From Deltaproteobacteria bacterium (lineage in GTDB: Bacteria > Desulfobacterota > Desulfarculia > Adiutricales > Adiutricaceae): DNA of 10,346 nucleotides. Positions within the stretch are counted from its first letter, which is position 1, and every line of letters begins with the position of its first letter. The stretch is from assembly GCA_031257955.1 (NCBI GenBank), contig JAIRNQ010000057.1, positions 1 through 10,346 of the forward strand, in the 5' to 3' direction. Positions 5,416 to 10,346 of this stretch are shown here, piece by piece. The position numbers were made by a program, and so were the translations under genes. Below the pieces are notes generated by a model. The model saw only the letters and a program-made list of their open reading frames with translations, made no database searches and was not told the origin of the DNA.

Positions 5416-6456
5416 ATGCCCGACGAAAAACCGGGAATTGGATTTTTTGAGCGATATCTCACGATCTGGGTTATTTTTTGCATGGCGGCGGGTGTGCTTA
5501 TAGGGAAGTTTCTGCCCGCCATACCAAAGTTCCTGGGTCGATTTGAGTACGCCAACGTGTCTATTCCGATAGCCATACTGATTTGGATAATGATTTATCC
5601 GATGATGCTTAAGGTTGACTTTGCCAGTATTAAGGACGTCAGAAAAACCCCCAAAGGGCTGTTCGTGACTTGGGTAACGAATTGGCTCATTAAACCGTTC
5701 ACGATGTTTGGCGTCGCTGGGTTTTTCTTTCATGTAGCCTTTAAGGGAATAATATCGCCGGAACTGGCCCGAGACTATCTCGCCGGGGCCATTTTGCTCG
5801 GGGCGGCCCCTTGCACGGCCATGGTTTTCGTCTGGAGCCACCTCACCAAAGGCGACCCGGCTTACACCGTGGTCCAAGTCGCCACCAACGATCTGATAAT
5901 ATTGGTGGCCTTTACCCCGATTGTCGCCTTCTTGCTTGGCGTAAGCGGCGTATCGATTCCCTGGGTAACCCTTATTCTCTCGGTTGTGCTTTTTGTCGTC
6001 ATTCCCTTATCGGGCGGAGCGATTACGAGAAACGTCATTACCAAGAAAAAAGGTTTAGACTATTTTCAAAACCAGTTCATACCAAAATTTGGAAACGTAA
6101 CCATAATCGGGCTTCTTTTAACGCTCGTGATTATCTTCTCATTCCAAGGCGTAGTAATCCTGGAAAATCCATCTCATATCGCCCTCATTGCCGTGCCGCT
6201 GATTATCCAAACAGTTTTCATATTTTTCGTGGCTTACGGCGCCGCCAAATTTCTGGGGCTTCCCCACGACATCGCCGCGCCCGCTGGAATGATTGGCGCC
6301 TCGAATTTCTTCGAATTGGCCGTCGCCGTGGCCATTTCCCTATTTGGGGCGCAAAGCCCCGTGGCCCTGGCCACCATAGTCGGGGTTTTGGTGGAAGTGC
6401 CGGTAATGCTCGCTCTGGTACGGGTCGCTAACGGTACCCGAAAATGGTTTGCCTGA
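5416..6456 (+). CDS. acr3: ACR3-family arsenite efflux permease
   Basis: The 346-residue membrane protein has about ten hydrophobic segments and the usual ACR3 length. Family hallmarks include the short cytosolic N-terminus before FFERYLTIWV, PMMLKVDF in the third segment, NWLIKP, and the fourth-segment block GAAPCTAMVFVWSHLTKGDP with the essential Cys133. QVATNDL follows, and the ninth-segment Glu327 in GVLVEVPVML is the second residue needed for transport. ACR3 pumps export As(OH)3/arsenite across the inner membrane using the proton gradient; some also move Sb(III). GGGAGG (5402-5407) lies eight bases before the ATG. The gene follows arsR in the same orientation and ends at its own terminator. 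No arsenate reductase is visible, so the cell either meets As(III) directly, as in reducing habitats, or encodes the reductase elsewhere. Confidence 0.95.
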   Translation: MPDEKPGIGFFERYLTIWVIFCMAAGVLIGKFLPAIPKFLGRFEYANVSIPIAILIWIMIYPMMLKVDFASIKDVRKTPKGLFVTWVTNWLIKPFTMFGVAGFFFHVAFKGIISPELARDYLAGAILLGAAPCTAMVFVWSHLTKGDPAYTVVQVATNDLIILVAFTPIVAFLLGVSGVSIPWVTLILSVVLFVVIPLSGGAITRNVITKKKGLDYFQNQFIPKFGNVTIIGLLLTLVIIFSFQGVVILENPSHIALIAVPLIIQTVFIFFVAYGAAKFLGLPHDIAAPAGMIGASNFFELAVAVAISLFGAQSPVALATIVGVLVEVPVMLALVRVANGTRKWFA

Positions 6457-6539
6457 CCTGACCCCATTGGTCCCCCAGGGCCGCGGCCGAGAGCCCAGCC
6501 CCGGGGGCTCGTTATCAACATTGGAGTTTCCAACAGTCG

Positions 6540-6565
6540 AAAGGCGCGATTCGCGCCTTTTTTTT
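6540..6565 (+). terminator. Intrinsic terminator of the ars module
   Basis: AAAGGCGCG (6540-6548) pairs perfectly with CGCGCCTTT (6552-6560) around a three-base loop and is followed by further U residues to 6565. It lies about 85 bp past the pump stop codon and closes the arsR-acr3 transcription unit. Confidence 0.9.
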
Positions 6566-6800
6566 CGCCCACCCTCGTCTGGCCGGGCTAATCGGTCCGG
6601 CCGTGTCGCCGGAGGGGGGCGCCTCGCCGGTGGCCTCGGGAGGGCCCAGCCAAATAATTGGCCACGGTGGGCGGGAACGGCAAATGCCGCTGGCCTGGAG
6701 GTTAAAAATTGGCCGAAAGGCCCTTGGTTAGACGATAAACGGTAAATCGCTAAATGTTGGCCCCAAAGTTGCTAGTAGTGCTGCCGGAACCTTTACCCGG
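6566..6800. other. GC-rich spacer after the ars terminator
   Basis: The stretch is rich in GGCC-containing words and has no supported gene. The 98-codon plus-strand frame at 6449-6745 crosses the terminator, has no recognisable motif and looks like a by-product of GC content. Confidence 0.5.
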
Positions 6801-6830
6801 TTCGAAACGTTTGGAAGAAACGAATAAAAT
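6801..6830 (+). promoter_or_regulatory. Weak candidate promoter of the repeat-protein gene
   Basis: TTCGAA (6801-6806), an 18-base spacer and TAAAAT (6825-6830) are the best sigma70-like pair upstream of the ATG at 6855. The leader would be only about 20 bases. The -35 match is poor. Confidence 0.3.
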
Positions 6831-6854
6831 ATTTAGCGTATTTGGGGTGTGATT

Positions 6855-8018
6855 ATGAGGGCGAACGATAATAAAACCGAGGCCATAATTCCGGACGGCC
6901 ATCCTTTCGGGTTTTTCGGCGACCACGGGGCCGCTTTAGTGCTGGCCTTGTCCATACTGGCCGTCTTGGCCATTTTGGCCCTGACCCTTTCCGGGCAAGC
7001 CCGAGCCGCCGATCCCTTGGATCTGGCCGATCTTGGCCGAGCCGGGCTGGGAGAGAAAAGCCGGGAAATAATCGTCGCCCAGGCCTTGGCCAAGAGGGGC
7101 CGGCCGCCTTTGGAAATCGGTTTCGTCAAGGAATTGGCCGCCTACGGCGGGGACGCCCTGGCCCAAGCTTACCTGGAAATGGACGCCGCCGTGGCCAACC
7201 AAGCCGAATCTCCCCTGCCCCCCTCGTCCATGAAAAACATGATGGCCGCTGGACTGAGCCCCTCGGATCTTATAAAGTTTAGCCAATCGGTTAACCCCGA
7301 GACCCAAAAAATCTCCGAAAAGGTAGCCAACCAACACCGGCGCGTGGGCGGGGCGGCTGCGGTGGCCGCGGCCGCCGTTACGCCGACCGTTGCCCCGGCG
7401 GTGGCCCCGGCTGTGCCCACAACCGTGGCCCCAACGATGGATGAAGGCTGGGCCGCGCCTGGAACCCCAATCGCTGAGGACGGCTGGGCCGCGCCCGGAA
7501 CCCCGATCGCCGATGAAGGCTGGGCCGAACCCAAGGCCGACGCTTGGGCTAAGCCCCAAGGAGGCGAAGGCAACTTGAATAAAGCCCAGGCCAACGATGG
7601 TGCCATAGCCGGGCCGAAGGAACCCGTGAAGCCCAAAATCGCCTTCGCCAAGCCTAAGGATCTGAGAAAAATCCCCCAGACTTTGGCCCCGGGCCAGAAG
7701 GCCGATCCGGCCAGGCCCCTGCCCGAAGCCCCCGGACCCTATTGGACCAGAACCCCCAAGGGTCACGGGACATTTTTGGGGGTGACCGAGGAAGTCAAGG
7801 CCGACGGCCACCGTTACGAAGTCAATCGCAACGCCCGTGGAGACCGCCTGGGGCAAGAGGTCCTAAGCCGCCCTTCGGGACATAAAGTTGTCCGTTATTA
7901 CAGCCAATCGCCCGAAAGAGCCCTTGACGGCGCCGAGGCGAACGATTACGGCCAAGGGGGAGAGGAATTTTACGGCACCGAGACGGAAAACGATAGCGCC
8001 AATTGGTACGCCGACTGA
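6855..8018 (+). CDS. Exported or membrane-anchored protein of unknown function with WAxP-type repeats
   Basis: I do not recognise this 387-residue protein. Residues 1-24 are polar, followed by one hydrophobic segment (GAALVLALSILAVLAILALTL, about 25-45). It then reads SGQARA-ADP, which would suit signal peptidase I; the same segment also resembles PilX/GspK-type pilin-like N-termini (G-AALVLAL). A helical region (about 57-150) precedes an Ala/Val/Pro-rich linker (166-195). Then come 12-residue repeats DEGWAAPGTPIA, DGWAAPGTPIA and DEGWAEPKADAWAKP (about 196-234). A Pro/Lys-rich linker leads to a compact aromatic C-terminal region (GPYWTRTPKGHGTF... to NWYAD). The ATG at 6855 is preferred to a GTG at 6849 because GGGGTG (6844-6849) pairs well with 16S rRNA at five bases' spacing. 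The next gene encodes another exported protein, so an envelope role is likely. Confidence 0.75.
   Translation: MRANDNKTEAIIPDGHPFGFFGDHGAALVLALSILAVLAILALTLSGQARAADPLDLADLGRAGLGEKSREIIVAQALAKRGRPPLEIGFVKELAAYGGDALAQAYLEMDAAVANQAESPLPPSSMKNMMAAGLSPSDLIKFSQSVNPETQKISEKVANQHRRVGGAAAVAAAAVTPTVAPAVAPAVPTTVAPTMDEGWAAPGTPIAEDGWAAPGTPIADEGWAEPKADAWAKPQGGEGNLNKAQANDGAIAGPKEPVKPKIAFAKPKDLRKIPQTLAPGQKADPARPLPEAPGPYWTRTPKGHGTFLGVTEEVKADGHRYEVNRNARGDRLGQEVLSRPSGHKVVRYYSQSPERALDGAEANDYGQGGEEFYGTETENDSANWYAD
7438..7545 (+). repeat. 36-bp tandem repeat inside the exported repeat protein
   Basis: Two near-identical 36-bp units and a third, degenerate one encode the DEGWAAPGTPIA repeat. Differences are mostly third-position changes, which implies duplication followed by selection on the protein. 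Confidence 0.75.
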
Positions 8019-8047
8019 GATAAGCCCATTAACCTACCGGGCCCAGC

Positions 8048-8155
8048 CTGCCGAGCGGGGACCGCCTGCCGGCCAGGGCCCGGCTGCCGAGCGGGGACCG
8101 CCTGCCGGCCAGGAACCGCTTGCCGAGCGAGACCCACCCTCCGGCCAGGGCCACT
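8048..8155 (+). repeat. Three 36-bp GC-rich tandem repeats in the intergenic region
   Basis: Units lie at 8048-8083, 8084-8119 and 8120-8155. The first two differ in only a few bases at the end; the third is more diverged. Core words are TGCCGAGCGGGGACC and GCCGGCCAGG. They lie beyond the stop of the upstream gene. A frame starting at 7888 runs through them as a 12-residue (AERGPPAGQ-type) repeat but has no ribosome binding site and starts inside the upstream gene, so I treat the repeats as noncoding. Confidence 0.8.
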
Positions 8156-8184
8156 TTCCGGCCCGACCACCGACCCACCCCTCA

Positions 8185-8207
8185 CGCCCCCCGGACCTCG
8201 GGGGGCG
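8185..8207. terminator. Strong GC hairpin before the VIT-vWA promoter (possible terminator)
   Basis: CGCCCCCCG (8185-8193) pairs perfectly with CGGGGGGCG (8199-8207) around a five-base loop. There is no U-run, so it is not a standard intrinsic terminator. It sits between the two exported-protein genes, immediately upstream of the next -35 box, and could insulate them. Confidence 0.4.
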
Positions 8208-8208
8208 G

Positions 8209-8237
8209 CTCACAAAGCCTTCCGATTGTGCTACAAT
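8209..8237 (+). promoter_or_regulatory. Extended -10 promoter of the VIT-vWA gene
   Basis: CTCACA (8209-8214), a 17-base spacer and TACAAT (8232-8237) are found, with TG one base before the -10 (TGCTACAAT), the extended -10 feature that compensates for an imperfect -35. Transcription would start near 8244, giving a leader of about 80 bases, so this gene probably does not depend on the upstream gene's transcript. Confidence 0.55.
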
Positions 8238-8325
8238 AGCTTTAAAGATAACCATGAACCAGCTAAGTGGCCGCCCCGACCGGAGGTGACCGGCTTGGCG
8301 ATGAGACTATAACAGGAGACACTCA

Positions 8326-10346
8326 ATGGAGCGAGCGGTAGGCCTTAGGCCCGGATTATTATTGGCCCTCATGGGGCTTGGACTTTTTCTGGCGGCAGCT
8401 TTTCCTTTCTCGGCCCGGGCCCAAAACGCCACCATAGTCTCGCCGGCGGTCGAAGCCGGACCGGCCTTGGCCCAAAACGACATGGTAATTACGCCGTTGC
8501 CAAAACCCGTCCCAACGCCAATAATCCGGCCGAAGGGTGAATACGAAGTTAAGGCGGTCGAGCTGACCGTGACCGTGACCGACCAGAAGGCCAAGGTCCA
8601 TCTGCGGCAAACGATAAAAAATACCGGTTCACGAAATCTCGAACTGGATTATTTGGTACCCCTTCCGGCCAACGGGGCGGTGGGCGGCTTGGCCCTGGTG
8701 GCCAACGGGCGGGAGCTTACCGGAGAGATATACGAAAAGGACGAGGCCTTTAAAATCTACCAGGATATCGTGGCGAAGATAAAGGACCCGGCCCTATTGG
8801 AGTTTGCCGGCCAGGGCCTCTTTAGGGCCCGGGCCTTCCCGGTGGCCGGCGGGGCGGAAGCCAGCTTGGATCTTAGCCTCGATTACCTCTTGCCCAAAGA
8901 CGGCGGGGTGGTGGACTTTGATTTTCCCCTGGCCAACTCGCTGACCCAGGGCCGCCAAGTGGGAAGGCAGTACGTTTCGGTGGAGATTTCTGGCCCAAAC
9001 GTGGGCGGACTCTTTTCCATGCTGGAAGGGGTTAAGGTTTCCAAAACGGGCGATGTCTCCAGGGCCGAATTCAACCTGGAAAACACCCCGGCCCTTTCCC
9101 GTTTCCGCCTGCGCTACCGCGATGAAGCCGGTCCCATGGGCGGGATGGTGTTGAGCCACAAGCCCAAAAAAGACGAGGACGGGTTTTTTCTTTTCCTGGC
9201 CGAGCCTAACGGCGCCCAAGCCGATCGCCCTTCCATCCCCAAGACCGTCATCTTCGCGCTGGACGTCTCCGGTTCCATGGCCGGGACCAAGTTTCGCCAA
9301 GCCCAGGATGCCTTGATTTTCATACTCGATCGCTTGGGCTCAGACGATCTGTTCAATTTGGTAACCTATTCCTCCAAGGCCGAGCTTTGGAAGCCAGAAC
9401 TTGAGGGCATGGACGAGGCCAACCGGGAAGCGGCCAAAAAATACGTTCGCGGCCTCAACGCCCGTGGGGGCACCAACATCGACCAAGCCTTGAAACTCAG
9501 CCTGGGGCTTAACGTCGGCGATGGTCCGGCCTATTTGATATTTTTAACCGACGGGCTCCCCACCGAGGGGGTAACCAACGAGCTAAGCTTGGCCGACATA
9601 GCCGTCAAGGCCGATAAAGGGCGGGGCGTCAGGATTTTTACCTTCGGCGTGGGCAACGACATCAACGCCCGGCTTTTGGATCGCCTCTCCGGCGGCTCCT
9701 CCGGTTATTCCACTTTCGTGGCCCCGGAAGAAAACATCGAGGAAAAGATCGCGTCCTTCTTTTCCAAGATTAGCCATCCGGCCTTGGTCAAGCCGGAACT
9801 GAAGGTCAGTGTCCCGGTCAATCGGCTCATGCCGGAAATACTGCCCGACGTCTTCCACGACTCCCAGCTGGTGGTCGTTGGCCGCTACGCCCAGGCCGGC
9901 CCAGCCAATTTCACGCTTTCCGGGCGGGACGGCCCAAACGAGGCCGTCTTTGGCTACAAGGCCGATCTGGCCGACGGACCGACCGAGGGCGGCCAACAAA
10001 TCGCCCATATCTGGGCCCAGAGACGGATAGGCGAGCTCATAGACGACATAGACCAAAACGGTCGGGGCGAGCCCAATTCCGACCAGATGGGGGAGCTTCT
10101 GAGCCTCTCCAAGGAATTTGGCATCATGACCCCCTACACCAGTTTCCTGGCCCTGGAAAAACAGTCCCTGACGGACGTGACCGGCCAGCTGGACCTTACG
10201 CGCCAATACTTGGCCGAGTTGGGAAACCTGCAAGGGGCGAGTGCCGTCCGGCAAAGGGAAAACAAGAGGCAGTTCTCCGGGGCCGTGTCCGCCCAGTCCG
10301 CCCCCATGCCCATGAGCGCCAAGGTTAGCGAACTTCAGGAAATGTC
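8326..10346 (+). CDS. Exported VIT and von Willebrand factor A domain protein (3' end outside window)
   Basis: The 673 visible residues begin with a signal peptide (MERAVGLRPG, a hydrophobic core, cleavage likely at SARA-QN, residue 32). A VIT domain follows (about 70-200: EIYEKDEAFKIYQDI, LLEFAGQGLFRARAFPV, and DLSLDYLLP near its end). Then comes a von Willebrand A domain (about 306-475) with a complete metal-ion-dependent adhesion site: DVSGS (Asp313), Thr383 in GGTNI and Asp409 in TDGLPTEG. The order matches inter-alpha-trypsin-inhibitor heavy chains and bacterial VIT-vWA proteins, including sortase/exosortase target types. These are envelope proteins thought to bind protein partners through a divalent metal. 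The C-terminal region includes the family-typical QIAHIWAQRRIGELIDDI and SKEFGIMTPYTSFLALE. AGGAG (8314-8318) lies seven bases before the ATG. Whether an anchor or sorting signal follows cannot be seen. Confidence 0.92.
   Translation, partial: MERAVGLRPGLLLALMGLGLFLAAAFPFSARAQNATIVSPAVEAGPALAQNDMVITPLPKPVPTPIIRPKGEYEVKAVELTVTVTDQKAKVHLRQTIKNTGSRNLELDYLVPLPANGAVGGLALVANGRELTGEIYEKDEAFKIYQDIVAKIKDPALLEFAGQGLFRARAFPVAGGAEASLDLSLDYLLPKDGGVVDFDFPLANSLTQGRQVGRQYVSVEISGPNVGGLFSMLEGVKVSKTGDVSRAEFNLENTPALSRFRLRYRDEAGPMGGMVLSHKPKKDEDGFFLFLAEPNGAQADRPSIPKTVIFALDVSGSMAGTKFRQAQDALIFILDRLGSDDLFNLVTYSSKAELWKPELEGMDEANREAAKKYVRGLNARGGTNIDQALKLSLGLNVGDGPAYLIFLTDGLPTEGVTNELSLADIAVKADKGRGVRIFTFGVGNDINARLLDRLSGGSSGYSTFVAPEENIEEKIASFFSKISHPALVKPELKVSVPVNRLMPEILPDVFHDSQLVVVGRYAQAGPANFTLSGRDGPNEAVFGYKADLADGPTEGGQQIAHIWAQRRIGELIDDIDQNGRGEPNSDQMGELLSLSKEFGIMTPYTSFLALEKQSLTDVTGQLDLTRQYLAELGNLQGASAVRQRENKRQFSGAVSAQSAPMPMSAKVSELQEM

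Noticed and set aside
6449..6745. 98-codon plus-strand frame after the pump gene
   Set aside because: It overlaps the end of acr3 and reads through a strong terminator; the composition is simple GC-rich sequence.
6798..6807. T-loop-like GGTTCGAAAC suggesting a tRNA
   Set aside because: The flanking bases do not form the T-arm stem, and no acceptor, D or anticodon arms can be built upstream.
6936..7856. Long minus-strand frame of about 306 codons, Gly-rich
   Set aside because: It lies antisense to the repeat-protein gene; its glycine and proline bias is what GCC/GGC codon use produces on the opposite strand, and it has no family motif or ribosome binding site.

Overview
The window looks like an accessory stretch of a bacterial chromosome. 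Intact genes are separated by long AT-rich or low-complexity spacers, and several genes are decayed. Genes from about 5.4 kb onward are GC-rich and dominated by GCC, GGC and CTG codons, whereas 0.4-0.7, 1.8-2.2, 2.9-3.3 and 3.7-4.1 kb are AT-rich. Two predicted exported proteins with classical signal sequences, a short NifU-type Fe-S protein and an Fe-S/flavin reductase suggest a Gram-negative anaerobe. Desulfobacterota (deltaproteobacteria) is my best guess, at low confidence.

Layout. (a) 1-1761, minus strand: a decayed Rpn-family gene (1-360) beside a full-length Rpn nuclease (688-1746). The full-length gene carries a strong internal ribosome binding site that should give a separate 113-residue C-terminal protein with four-residue repeats. 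This is the gene-within-gene architecture of Rpn toxin/antitoxin phage-defence loci. (b) 2247-2795, minus: an iron-sulfur flavoprotein/NADPH-dependent FMN reductase. Upstream of it lie three tandem 152-154 bp repeat units, each with the same promoter-like element and a pair of TGATCCGG-type octamers. (c) 3438-3677, minus: a NifU C-terminal-domain protein with a textbook terminator. (d) 3678-4784: a gene-poor stretch with possible minus-strand gene remnants. (e) 4785-6565, plus: an arsenic module consisting of a sigma70-type promoter, arsR, an unusually long spacer, an ACR3 arsenite efflux pump and an intrinsic terminator. (f) 6855-8018, plus: an unrecognised exported or membrane-anchored protein with a WAxP-type 12-residue repeat. 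(g) 8326 to the window end, plus: a large exported VIT-vWA protein, cut by the window edge and preceded by an extended -10 promoter and GC-rich 36-bp repeats.

The arsenic genes form one functional unit: the repressor senses As(III)/Sb(III) and the pump exports arsenite. The two Rpn copies form a second unit. The decayed copy has lost its nuclease part but is 99% identical to the intact copy across the internal start. The exported repeat protein and the VIT-vWA protein are consecutive and in the same orientation, so a shared envelope role is possible but unproven. The most interesting signals are the Rpn gene-within-gene with its mosaic decayed twin and the triplicated promoter/operator-like unit upstream of the flavoprotein gene.
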